From contig JAGTXX020000015.1 of NCBI GenBank assembly GCA_019044685.2, positions 1,240,001 through 1,304,000 of the forward strand: a stretch of DNA of 64,000 nucleotides, in the 5' to 3' direction. Positions 11,200-21,027 of this stretch are shown in pieces (position 1 is the first letter of the stretch; each line of letters opens with the position of its first letter). The notes under the pieces were generated by a model. The model worked only from the letters and a program-made list of their open reading frames with translations. It ran no database searches and was not told the origin of the DNA. A program made the translations under genes and the position numbers. The stretch is from Nannochloris sp. 'desiccata' (taxonomy: Eukaryota; Chlorophyta; Trebouxiophyceae; Chlorellales; Chlorellaceae).

Positions 11200-11889
11200 G
11201 AGAACCACTGGAGCTGCTGCCTGTGCCTCTGCAGCTGCAGGTTCTGGTACAGGCGAGACCTGCATAGGAGAGCCCTCCGATTCTCTCTTGCCGAGACTTC
11301 CCAAGGAGACAAACCCGTTGACAATGTTTGTCCCAACACGCTTGATGGTTTGGTTCAAAGTTTGAAGATTGAGCCGACCAAACCAGCGGCCGGCACCCTG
11401 CACCACGTTCGTCACTCCGGCAAATAAACGAGGTCCTGACGTAGGCTGAGGTTTCGAGAGGTGGATCAGGGTAGTGCGGCCTTGGTTCGCGGCCACTTCA
11501 GCATTTCGTGCAGCCTAGCGATCGCGCTCCTGCAGAATTGTGAGCAACAAGTTTTCAGCCTTTGTGCAGCATGAAAGATGCATAGCCCTAAGTATTCTCG
11601 GCTCTTTTGTGCCGTGAGAATACTTACCTCTCTTCTCCTCTTCCGATCAGCCCTCGCTGCAGCAAGAATAAGCGTTCCTGTTTTAGAGGCGCTGGCCTGC
11701 AATGCCTGGCATCAAGTATGGGGTTAGTTGGGCAACTGCCATCAAAATATGGGGTAAATGTCTTTGCAGCTTTTCATTGCACCTCAATCATATCTTTCTC
11801 ACCTGTTGAGCCTTTGCAGTGATACTGGTCTTCTTGGTAGGAAGCTCTGCTGCTGCCTTTGGAGTTGATCTTCTTTTTTTGCGGGTCAT
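10660..11889 (-). CDS. Unknown Pro/Ala/Gln-rich protein, module 2 minus gene
   Basis: Three exons are read: 11803-11889, 11628-11696 and 10660-11514, all phase 0, giving 336 residues. Donors are GTGAGA and GTAAGT; acceptors are TTGCAG and CGCTAG. The exon 3 acceptor must be the TAG at 11515-11517, because using the earlier CTGCAG would put that TAG in frame. The N-terminus is strongly basic (KKRRS, RKRRRE), suggesting nuclear or organelle targeting. The middle holds a Gly/Arg-rich segment not found in the module 1 copy. The last 170 residues are almost the same as in that copy. It is head to head with the gene at 12165. Function unknown. Confidence 0.68.
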
Positions 11890-12164
11890 GCTTGCTATGC
11901 TGCAACCTTCCGTGGTTGCTTCTGCCGTATCTAACAGGTAAAAAGTTATGCCAAGCTTTTGATAATGCCGGTATGGAATCTCCGGAAACCCACTTTAAAG
12001 GACAGCAAGTCAGACACTCGTGAGCATTTTTCTTTTCCAGCAAACTCTCGAACCCGGTTATTTACAGGATTCTTTGCCAGCAAGAGCTTTATAAATTCTA
12101 AAGTTAGTAAAGTAGGCTAGGTAATATTAGCGAGCGAGGAGTATTTCTAATCTCTATAAACAAG
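11890..12164. promoter_or_regulatory. Divergent promoter of module 2
   Basis: 275 bp between divergent start codons. TATA-like strings (ctttataaattc, ctctataaac) stand within about 80 bp of the plus-strand start. Shared control of both genes is inferred from arrangement only. Confidence 0.45.
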
Positions 12165-13664
12165 ATGACACTCTTCAACTTGGGATCATCGTCAATTCTG
12201 CGTTCTGGCAGCGCCAGACGCCATGCCAGAGGCTCCAAGGGCCTTCAATTTTCTCGGGCTAGCAACATGCAGCGCGTTGTTACGACTCTCAGCGCAATGA
12301 TGTCACCTTTTAAGGTATTACAATGTATAATTCAAAATATTTTTTGAAACTCCGAAATCCCATTGACAGCGGGCTGCACCTGGCAGCTCTTATTTGCCTT
12401 GCAACCACGTCTCTGGAGTATTGATGTTACCCTCAACCCTCTCTTTTCGATCTTCTCGCAGATGTGTTTTCCCACCTCCACTGCCATGCCTTCCCACTGC
12501 ATGGCGTCCCCACCAGCCTCTCCTTCCCAGTCTCAAGAGACCCAGCAGCGTGGGGACGCGTTTGATGGAATGGCCGTAGAGGATTTACTCCAAGAGATCC
12601 AAGCTTTATTTCAAGGCTTTCAGCATGCTCAGAAACTCATGGCAGAGACCAAGCAAGTAGTAGAGGCCCAAGATCGACGCAAGCACGAAATGGAAACCTG
12701 GGCTAAAGAACATGTCTATCAGCAGCAGGTCATTGTTACTGGTCTTCGGCAAGTTATTCTCGATGCTGGCCTTGGTCATTTGCTTGGAGATGACGTTAGC
12801 GTTGATGAAATGGAATGTGATCCTCTGGTGGGAACATGGGCAGAGCCGTGCGACAGTGGGGTAGTCATGGCTGCCGATGCGCCCCTCAGGGATCTTCCCT
12901 GTGAAACTGGCATGTGCCGGGTTTATTTCGTGGAGGAGAAGCCTTATAATAGCCCTGCAAATTCAGGCAGCAAACGCAAGCGCAGTGAAATCGAGGAAGA
13001 GAAAGAAGAAGGTGGGGGGGACGATGACCACGAACTCGACAGCTGCAAACGCCACAAGCCTTCTGACGATTGTAGCCTCGAGGCGTTGTTGGAATACCTG
13101 GAGCAATGCAACATAGAGACCCTTGTGTGTGAGGCTCAGACTTGGTCAATGAAAGCGGAACAGAAAGAAGCTGAGCTTGACGAGGTCTTGGAAAGACGGG
13201 ATGCGCTTTGGGAGGAGAACAACCACAAGCATGAAGCTTTGAAGGCCCAATTTGACAGAGTAAATGAAGAAGTTGCAAGACTTGCAGCCATTCTTGGCGA
13301 CCATAGTCTCATTCATCTTGCATTTCCTACTAAAAGCAACGAGAGCGACGAGAGCGACCGTATCAAAGGTGGTTCTTCCATCTATCTTGGCATGCAAGAC
13401 ACCGAAGCGGAAATAGTAGAAAAAGAAGAGAAAGAGGAAGACGTATCATCTCCTGCGGTGATTCCAAACGCGGATTCAGATCTACAACAGGAAGAAAATA
13501 TCGATGCAAACAGTGCTGAGAATAACGAGAATGCTGCTCCTTTCCAAAAGGCAGTGGATTTAACACAGCGCATGATGGCGCCTTTCCACAACGCTCAGCG
13601 GGTGCTGAAAGAATGCAACCGTCGCTTTCAGATGCGAGAAAGAAGTGGAGAGACTAGGTGGTAA
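12165..13664 (+). CDS. Unknown coiled-coil protein with NLS-like motif, module 2 plus gene
   Basis: Exons 12165-12314 and 12462-13664 (donor AAG/GTATTA, acceptor CGCAG, phase 0) give 450 residues. The splice site and the ARRHARGSKG leader motif match those of the gene at 8433, which supports both models. A basic SGSKRKRSE patch at about residue 210 is followed by an acidic run and CKRHK, as in a bipartite nuclear signal. Residues of about 265-330 are heptad-like and rich in Glu, Lys and Leu, consistent with a coiled coil. The last 45 residues equal those of the paralogue. No known domain recognised. A DNA- or chromatin-associated role is possible but unsupported beyond the basic patches. Confidence 0.72.
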
Positions 13665-14163
13665 AGAGGACCGAAGTAGAGCTTGTAGTAAACTTATTTG
13701 GACGGTCATTTAAACTATTAAACTAGAGGAAACGAGCTGCAATAAACTGGGTAGGTATTTTATGAATGAATGAAATGAGCTGGTAGTCGGGTAAAATTAT
13801 TAATGTGTGCCTTGGAAGAAGAGAAGAGGTCAAAACGGACTTGAGCTGTTCCTTGCTCGTCTGGTGGTCATGTTCCTTTCTTGTGCTGCCCAGCAAAAGG
13901 CCTGCTGCAACGCTGTGGTATATCTACTTAAAACACAGCTATCGCGCGGCCATGCACCTTGTATTCCATACTTGTCTTCTATACTATACTATACTATACT
14001 ATACTATACTATACTATACTATACTATACTATACTATACTATACTATACTATACTATACTATACTATACTATACTATACTATACTATACTATACTATACT
14101 TTATTACCACCACCTTTGCGCTTCATGCAATGCTTCCCTATATCTATTTAACTTATTTCGAAT
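13527..14163. repeat. Island repeat copy R3, truncated
   Basis: Starts inside the plus gene at GAGAATGCTGCTCC and follows the R2 copy (9739 onward) through the 3' flank. It is interrupted by an expanded microsatellite at 13979-14100. A short deletion removes the TCCTGGGCAGC seen in R2, and similarity ends near 14163. The minus gene that should follow is absent. Confidence 0.85.
13979..14100. repeat. Pentanucleotide microsatellite (ATACT)n
   Basis: About 24 uninterrupted ATACT units. The R1 and R2 copies have only two to three units at the same place, so the array expanded inside R3. Open frames rich in Ile-Leu-Tyr-Tyr-Thr come from the repeat and are not genes. Confidence 0.97.
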
Positions 14164-14194
14164 CTGTCGCACGGCTTTTGAATGTGCAGCATAT

Positions 14195-14422
14195 TTTTCC
14201 ACTCCCTCGTAGCAAATTTTCCACTCCCGCCTGCGGGGCTACATATTTTCTATGTAGGGTATTAGGGTATATTTTGTAGTGTATTAGGGCATATTTTGTA
14301 TGTAGGGTATGTAGGGTGTGTAGGGTGTGTAGGTATGTAGGGTATTAGGGTATGTAGGGTATTTCATAATTTGGCTTCCGGGAGTGGAAAAAAAAAAAAA
14401 AAGGTCTAGGAGGGAGTGGAAA
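14195..14422. mobile_element. Fold-back element with nested inverted arms
   Basis: Outer arm TTTTCCACTCCCTC (14195-14208) matches inverted GAGGGAGTGGAAAT (14410-14423) with one mismatch. Inner arm 14217-14229 is an exact 13-base inverted match of 14379-14391. The arms enclose TAGGG-rich sequence. No coding capacity is seen. It resembles a small non-autonomous fold-back or MITE-like element; no target-site duplication was verified. Confidence 0.5.
14251..14363 (+). repeat. Degenerate telomere-like TAGGG repeats
   Basis: About ten TAGGG or TTAGGG-containing units (for example tatgtagggtattaggg) spaced irregularly. It is not a perfect telomere array. It could be an interstitial telomeric remnant or internal sequence of the fold-back element. 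Confidence 0.7.
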
Positions 14423-14582
14423 TGTAGGGTATTTGAATGTTTTTTGACAACACAATTTATAATATTTATTTATTATCACTCCAACTGCTTTATGTTTATT
14501 CCATCATTGACATATTTTACATCTTCTATTTACAATCAACATGACTGTAAAAGAACAACGAAACAGCAGGAAGCATTTTACT

Positions 14583-15373
14583 TTACTCCTCATCAGCAGC
14601 ACTCCAAAAAAACAACCCCGCACAAGGATTCGGATTTAAACCATGCTGCACAGCCCAGTCTTTGACTTGAAAACCCTGCCTTTTCGCAGGTCTACGTGCT
14701 TTCACACGCTCTTTCTGCTTAAAAACTAGAAACAAATAGCGATGTTTGCCCTTGGCTGGCTCGGGAGGCATGTAGCTCTCTACTTCTTCTCCTCGAATGA
14801 CGTCTGTGCCGGGAATATTTATAACCAACCAGTGCAGCCAGCTACGGTATTTAGGTGTATTAGGTGCTGGAGCATCAGGATCGACCATTACCAGAGTATA
14901 GGTATGGTTTTTAGGGAGAATTTCGATTGTCGGTTCAGAAAGAAGCTCATCTGGAGAGATCGTTTGGCCATTTTCGATTTGAAGGGAGCCGTATTTAATA
15001 ATCAATTCAGCTTCATCGCTGATCTCTGCAATAGACATTATAGTAGAAAGCCAGTAGAAGGTTTATTTGTAGGGTTTAAAGAAGAACGAGACTTAATTGT
15101 GGCTAAAAAAAAAGATAAGCCGGGCAAGCGCTGTGGTTAATAAAAATTTCTTTTGTTTAAAGATAAGCTTCCCTAGACGGCTAATGACGCTACAAATCCC
15201 CTTGTTGGACTCTTTGTATGGTATTTAATTCAACAAAACTTACGATCTACTATCTGAGGCACAGCTTTGCATGCAGCAAAGGCCACAGTGGTATCGGAAA
15301 TTTTATCAGGAAAGTCTGATATCTCAAAGGGGCCTCGGGCCTCCTGAGTGGGACTTTTAATAGAGTGAGGCAT
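14583..15373 (-). CDS. PEBP-family protein (FT/TFL1/MFT-like)
   Basis: Phosphatidylethanolamine-binding proteins are small anion-pocket proteins; in plants they act as transcription co-regulators in flowering and seed control, elsewhere as kinase or protease inhibitors. I join exons 15244-15373 and 14583-15025 (donor GTAAGT, acceptor TTGCAG, phase 1) for 190 residues, the usual family length. The join turns the N-terminus into the expected AVPQIVD-QISDEAELIIKYG strand. Pocket motifs DPDAPAP and HWLVINIPG are present at about residues 90-120, and YLFLVFKQ follows. There is no clear targeting signal. FT, TFL1 or MFT subtype cannot be assigned by eye; MFT-like is most likely for an alga by family history. 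Confidence 0.88.
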
Positions 15374-15785
15374 TATTGTGGTCTGTTATCAATGTTCGAG
15401 TGTGCAGAATTTAAGCTTATGTTCGTTTGAGAAGAAAGAGCGGGTGTCCAAGGTTTTTGGCCTCGTGGCTTTCAGTTCAGCTTCCTAGGGAAGAAATGGA
15501 GGAATACATTCGTTTTCCTGATTCCTACGAGGCAATTCATACTTCCCAAGTGAATTCTGTTACTGAGAATGATGTGGCGTCTGCATATTGTTTACTGCTG
15601 CCCCCCCTGACAAACACGTTGCCTGAGTTTGACCTAAATATCATCATGACATGGCGTGGGCGCTGAGCTTTACCCAGCAAAGATCTGGTCTAATTGAACA
15701 GCTTCTGGACATCAATTGGTGGCAACATCTTTCCCGCATAATTCAATTTTATTTCACTCTAGTTCAGCGTTGTAATTTATCTGCA
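15374..15785. promoter_or_regulatory. Divergent upstream region of PEBP and CBM20 genes
   Basis: 412 bp between two divergent start codons. A plus-strand frame at 15427-15666 has no recognisable content. The region probably holds both promoters and 5' UTRs. Confidence 0.35.
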
Positions 15786-17047
15786 ATGTCTGCGGTGTCA
15801 GCGATCACTGCACACATTGGTGTCAGCAATCTGGTTGCTATTTCTTCTTCTCGGCGAGGTAATGCACCTCGTATGATCTGTTCAGCTCATTTCATGAACA
15901 TGCCACGTCCTCAGTTTTCAAGTAAGCTCGGAAAATGTACTGGCTTTTGCGTCGAATCCCTCAAAATCGAATTTCTGTCCTCGTTTTAAAATTTACAGCA
16001 TTTCCGTTCCATGCTTTTCAGGCAATTCTTTCAAATCTAATATCACGAAGAACGGAGGTACCAAAGGATTCTTTAACTCTTCTTCCAAGGTAATCAGCAC
16101 CTTTTGATTTTTGAATCTCTACATCCCTCGATATCAGCCCAACAACTTTTCAGCAATACTAATCCTGCTCTCTGTATCCTTTGCAGCAGTCCCGTGCATC
16201 TTTTACTCCATGTGCAGCTCTTGTCAACGTAGAATTCCTCGTTCCTGAGCTTCCTTTGGAATTCGGCCAGAGTCTTAAGATTGTCGGTGGAGCTCCCTCT
16301 CTCGGCAATTGGGAAGCCAGCACAGGCGCTGTCCTTGAATGGCAAGAAGGAAACAACTGGAAGGGTGCAGCTGAAGTAGAAGTTGGCTCTGAGGTGGAAT
16401 TTAAGCTTGTTAAAGTTGCAGGAGAGGATTGGTCTTCTTGGGAGGACGGTGAAAATAAAGTGTTTGCTATACCCGCTACTGCAACTGGAGTTGAGGTCAT
16501 CTGTCTCTGGGAAGGAGACATCTCTATTGAAGTAAGCGAAGCTACAGCCGTAGTTGAGGAAAAGCCTAAAAAGTCTTCTTCCTCTTCTTCATCAAAGGCT
16601 AAAGCACCAAAGAAAGCTAAAAAAGAAGAGAAAGCCGATGAACCTATTGCTGCTGCTGCTGCCGCTGCTGCCCCTGCCGCTGCTGCCCCTGCCGCTGCTG
16701 CCCCTGCCGCTGCTGCCCCTGCCGCTGTTGTTGTTGCCGAGAAGGAAGAAAATGCAGCTCCCCAAGAACCTGCTGCTGTTGCTGCCCCTGCCGCTGTTGT
16801 TGTTGCCGAGAAGGAAGAGAGACCATCTCACCAAGAGAAAGAGAAAGACGCTCCTGCTGAATCTGCTCCTACCCACTCTAATGGAGCAGCAGCAGCAGCA
16901 GCACCAAGCACTGGTGTCGATATTTCTTCTGAAATGAGCTCTCTTGCAAATGCAGTTTCAGTTGGCAGCGACGGTTCATTGATGATTGAGTTCAATAGCA
17001 ATGCCGATGGTGTCACCGCTGCATCCCTTGCAGCTAAATTAAAATAA
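15786..17047 (+). CDS. Plastid-targeted CBM20 starch-binding protein
   Basis: Three exons, 15786-15921, 16022-16089 and 16187-17047, give 354 residues. An alternative donor for exon 1 (after CGAG at about 15858) keeps the same phase and would shorten the leader. The first 68 residues are Ser/Arg/Asn-rich and suit a plastid transit peptide. Residues of about 80-175 form a CBM20: VNVEFLVPE, GQSLKIVGG, SLGNWEAS, LEWQEGNNW and WEGDISIEV fit the family, including the conserved Trp residues of the glucan sites. The rest is Lys-rich, then Ala-Pro repeats encoded by near-exact DNA repeats at about 16655-16815, then a short helical end. No catalytic domain is present, so it is probably a starch scaffold or regulator. 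Confidence 0.85.
16655..16815 (+). repeat. Tandem Ala-Pro coding repeat
   Basis: Units of gctgctgcccctgcc recur several times, and the longer block gctgttgttgttgccgagaaggaagaa occurs twice about 75 bp apart. The copies keep reading frame, extending the linker of the CBM20 protein. Such arrays commonly vary in length between strains. Confidence 0.85.
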
Positions 17048-17516
17048 CAAGGTGCCTTGAACTGCTGTTCTTTCTACCTGTTATCATTTACAAATTATGT
17101 GTTGCGTGCTCTCTTGCCCTTTTCCAAGTACAAGAAGAAATAATAATAAGAACACTATGAAAGAAAGAACCTCGCGGTGGTCGTCTCACCCTCATTTCAT
17201 TGCCTGCACTTATCCTGATTTGATTTTTTCTCTTTCTTTCTTACTTTCTTTTTCGTTTTTCCGCTTCGCTCAAATTTTTCTCTTCTTCTGATTTTTGACT
17301 CCCTTGATTGATTATCATTATTCTCTTCTCTTGAGATGACCCATGTTCTATCTGTAAACCAATATACCATAACACATTGCTAAGTTTTCGCATTTTTAAC
17401 ACTTGACAAGTTATTTCCTCGCCCTCTCGACACAAAAAAAGAACAGCACAAAGAATAAAGCAGACCGAATTATATTATCACTTGACAAAATAATACTGCC
17501 AGGAATACATAAAGAA
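17048..17516. other. Convergent 3' region, no gene seen
   Basis: Pyrimidine-rich sequence between two convergent genes, probably both 3' UTRs. Open frames here lack recognisable content. Confidence 0.4.
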
Positions 17517-18666
17517 TTACTCCAGTTGCGCTCCACTGTGTACTCTGTATCCTTCAGGCACAAACCACTGACTCAGATTGACACCGTCCGACACCAACCG
17601 ACCCACCACCGGCTCGGTCTTACCCAAAATAGCCTCATGCACAAAGCCATTACTTACCAATACAGAGCGATCAAATACACTAAATGCACGTCCATCCATT
17701 GTTGTCACCGTACCACCAGCTTCCTCTACAATCAACACCCCCGCGGCCATATCCCAAGGCTTTAACCGGAACTCCCAATAGGCCTCGCAAATACCCGTTG
17801 CCACATGACACATATCAATGGCAGCAGAGCCTAAACGACGCACCCCCTGTGTGATATCTGTAAACTCACGGAAGAGTTTGAGATTTGCTTCCCATGCTTC
17901 ATCGTGATCATAGCCAAAGCCGGTGACTACAAGCGACTTTTGAAGGTCGTGTGTTCGGGAGACGGAGATCGGTTGTCCATTGAGAGTCGCACCTCCATTG
18001 CGTTTTGCAGCGTATGTTCTGGTGATCCAGCTCCCTGGTCCACCGCAGAATTCAATGACGGTGGATGCAACAGGGATGGCATGGCGTAGGCAAGCTATGC
18101 TGACGGCAAAAGAAGGGTACCCGTGGGCAAAGTTGGTGGTGCCATCCAGAGGATCCACACACCATAGGTAATCTACAAAGAGTTTTATTTATTTTGGAAC
18201 AGTTCTAGAATTCTTTAGTCAAGAAATAAAGGCGAGTGCTAGAAAGGATGGAAAGGATGTATAGTAGAATAGAAAATGACGATTAGAGAAAGTCAGAATT
18301 AAAAAGAACTAAAAATATCTACCTACCTGAAGCGGTGTTTCCAAAAACGCCGCCTTCTTCTCCCAATATAGCATGATCAGGGAACGCTTCAGAGATAATT
18401 TTAAGGATAGCATCTTCGCTTGCTTTATCAGTATCAGTGACAAGGTCAGTGGCACCTTTGTAAGAGATATTACGAGGCTTGTCTACTGCGTCGAGGATAA
18501 TAGCAGCGCCAGCGTCGGCAGCACGCTGAGCGACAGCAAGGAGATCAGCATTGGGGACTTTGGTGGATGCAAAGACGGTTATAGAACGACGAGACGTGGC
18601 TCTAAGAGGTCTAGAAGCTAGGGAACTGAAGCGAGCGCTCTTAAGAGCAGGTGATTGTGCCAACAT
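17517..18666 (-). CDS. IMPL1: Plastid inositol monophosphatase-like phosphatase
   Basis: Member of the Mg-dependent, Li-sensitive IMPase family. In plants the plastid IMPL1 branch dephosphorylates inositol monophosphates and related substrates. Exons 18327-18666 and 17517-18172 join in phase 1 (GTAGGT donor, TTTGTAG acceptor) to give 331 residues. The join completes the metal motif WCVDPLDGTTNFAHG. An Arg/Ser-rich leader of about 35 residues (SRRSITVFAS) looks like a transit peptide. Other metal ligands are visible: LGEEGG at about residue 103 and KPWDMAAG at about 250. Family membership is clear; the IMPL1 rather than IMPL2 (histidinol-phosphatase) assignment is inferred. Confidence 0.87.
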
Positions 18667-18944
18667 GTCGATTTGAATTAAGAATTACTTCCTATCTAGA
18701 TTATGAGACACGATGCGCTCGCCAAATGAATACAAGTCGACAATGATTTGCAGATGAATGCAACTTGATTAGGAAATAACTTGATTTGATGTATGCATTT
18801 TCTTAAAGTTCACGCTGTGACGGGGCCCCCGGGCTTTTAAAAAATAAAAGTCAAAAGAAGCCTTGAACAAGCACAACTGCATAATAATATTTCGTTACAT
18901 ACATTTTCGGAAATAATGGGTCTATATTGAGATAACAAGGTCCC
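18667..18944. promoter_or_regulatory. Divergent upstream region of IMPL1 and transporter genes
   Basis: 278 bp between divergent start codons with no coding signal. A GC-rich block (ctgtgacggggcccccgggc) near 18815 stands out from the AT-rich surroundings. Confidence 0.4.
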
Positions 18945-20696
18945 ATGGCAGACGTCAAACGCCGACAAGTCTCAATCGACGAGGCAATTTCACATGTGGG
19001 TGGGGATTTTGCCTTGGCGCAGAAACTTCAGACAGCAGTGGTGAGGCTTTGCAATAGTATGTGATATTTTTAAAGTCTTTTTAGGGGTACAGTGAACTCG
19101 CTTTATACCACTAACTAAACCTGTTTATGATTGCAGTGTGCCCTCGCCTGGTCGATCACAGCTTTTCACACGCTACTAGTAATTTTTACTGGTCTAGGCA
19201 TAGACCCACAGCGTCTAAGACTCATAGAATGCACAAAAACGGGCGGAGAAGCATGCGAGGCTGCTCTAGGCCACCCTTATCCTGCCATGTGTGCTCTCCC
19301 GCCGGACGCTTGGGCCTTCAAATCACGGGGCTTCTCTCTTGTATCTGAGTTTAACCTCGTCTGCGACAAAGCTTGGTTAGTCCACGCTGCAGCAGGCTGT
19401 TTCTTCCTCGGAACTCTCATAGGTTGTGCTATTTGGCACTGGTTATCAGACACAGTCCCGCCTCGAAGAATGCTGCACTCTTCGGCGATTATCTCTGGCG
19501 TTGCAGGTTCTCTAGCTGCCACGGCGCCTTTTTTATGGGCATTTATGCTGTTTAGAGTTTTAACAGGCGTAGGCGTGGGTGGTATAGGCCTAGCATCTTT
19601 TGTACTAGCTTCAGATGTGATGGGAGCCTCATGGCGACCGTACACTGGTTTATTTCTACATGGTGGATTTTCTGCAGGAGCTGCTGCCGCTACTCTTTTA
19701 GCATGGGTTATTCCTTCCTGGCGGTGGATTACGTTCCTTAGCGGTATTGCATCCTTAGCCCTGGCTATTTTCACGTGGTCTCTGCTCGTAGAAAGCCCGC
19801 AATGGCTGTTATTGCGAGGCAGGAAAGGGGAAGCTACAGCAGCAATTGCATCGGTGGCGTTTACCAACAGCCGCAGACCTCCAGAATTTCCACTAGCCGA
19901 TCCAGCAGGACTTTTAGCGAATCCACACCGTACTCTATTAGATGTGCTTCGAAACACGCGTCTACGCAGAAGCACAGCTCTTTTATGTTTGATCTGGTTT
20001 ATTGCCACGACAGCCTATTATTCTGGAGTGATGCTCATGGACGCCTTGGGAAGCGGCAATCCAGATGGGGATGGAACTTCACTAGAGTTAGCTCTAAGTG
20101 GATTTTTATATGAACTACCCGGTGTGGCTGCAGCATGGCTTGTAGCGGAGCGCTTAGGTAGAAAGCACGCTGCAATAGGGGGCTTACTACAAGCAGGGGG
20201 TTGTTTGTTAGGCGCAGGTCTGGCGAGGGGGGACGCTCAAAGAGCGTTACTTGTAACAGCTCGATTTGGCCTTGCTGCAGCGTGTTCGGCCATGTATTTA
20301 CTATCATGGGAGACGTTCCCTGTTGTGGTACAGCATCCTGGCATGGCTGTAACGAACTACGCGTCAAGAATAGGTGCAGTTGTTACTCCGTCATTAGCCT
20401 TAGCGGCTTCTCGGCTTCGGTCAGGGCTGGTGCCTTTGGTTCTTACAGGGGCAACCTGCCTGGGCGCAGCGATTTTAGTGAGTTTACTTCCTGAGACATT
20501 GAATGGCCCTGTGCATGAGACTATTCAGGATATGAATGCAGCTTATTCAGTGAAAAGACATCGATCGTGGACATATTCTTTGAAAAATGTGTTTAAAAGG
20601 CCGCCTTCTTCTTCTAGTGGTGGTGCTGCTGGTACGCCACTTGGAGCGGTGGCTCTACCGACGATGCCTCTAGATCCTGCGGCGCGTAGTGTCTAG
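18945..20696 (+). CDS. SLC22-like major facilitator transporter
   Basis: Exons 18945-19040 and 19137-20696 join in phase 0 (GTGAGG donor, TTGCAG acceptor) to give 551 residues. The cytosolic start is followed by TM1 and a large extracytosolic loop with several Cys, then about eleven further membrane segments, as in organic cation/carnitine transporters. The linker after TM6 carries ESPQWLLLRGR, close to the ESPRWLL signature of sugar and organic-ion porters. The short C-terminus is Ser/Gly-rich. Substrate is unknown; organic cation, anion or carnitine-like transport is a family inference. No plastid signal is seen, so plasma membrane is most likely. Confidence 0.82.
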
Positions 20697-21027
20697 TTAA
20701 CTCAATTATAGGGTATTCATACTTATTTTGTGCTTCCCTCTTTTCTTTATTTTTTTTTGTTTTCAAATACTCTTCTTCTTCCCGTCTGTGTTGCAATCTT
20801 TTTATTTTTATTTTAATCTTTTTGTTTTGTTAAATTGTAGATTTGTTTGCTTGCTTGAATACCTATTGCAAGCCTGTACTATGCTCGATGTAAAAGAACT
20901 AAGAGTTTGCCTGTGGCAGTGCCCTTTCAGCCATCTTCAACAGTTGCGCTCTGTGGCTTTTTTTTGCTGCTTGAAAACAGGGCAAATTATTCCTTGGATT
21001 GTTAAAATCTATTGTACTTCCGAAACC
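20697..21027. other. Intergenic between transporter and Gemin2
   Basis: Contains a T-rich tract (20750-20830) that is probably the transporter 3' UTR. An in-frame ATG at 20881 could extend Gemin2 by 49 residues, but the added sequence is hydrophobic and unlike the family. Confidence 0.4.

Noticed and set aside
6913..13664. Fungal-type HD1/HD2 mating-type locus
   Set aside because: The divergent layout is similar, but no homeodomain is visible in any of the four proteins and the genome is algal.
5855..14163. Autonomous transposon as the source of the repeats
   Set aside because: No transposase, reverse transcriptase, integrase or terminal repeats bound the module; tandem duplication explains it better.
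13805..14279. Open frames rich in Ile-Leu-Tyr-Tyr-Thr
   Set aside because: They are translations of the ATACT microsatellite, which is open in several frames by its period.
19277..20008. 243-codon minus-strand open frame opposite the transporter
   Set aside because: Shadow of a GC-rich coding exon; composition is unlike a real protein and starts do not fit.
20881..21027. Longer Gemin2 start at 20881
   Set aside because: It adds a hydrophobic Cys-rich segment foreign to the family; the accATGG at 21028 is better.
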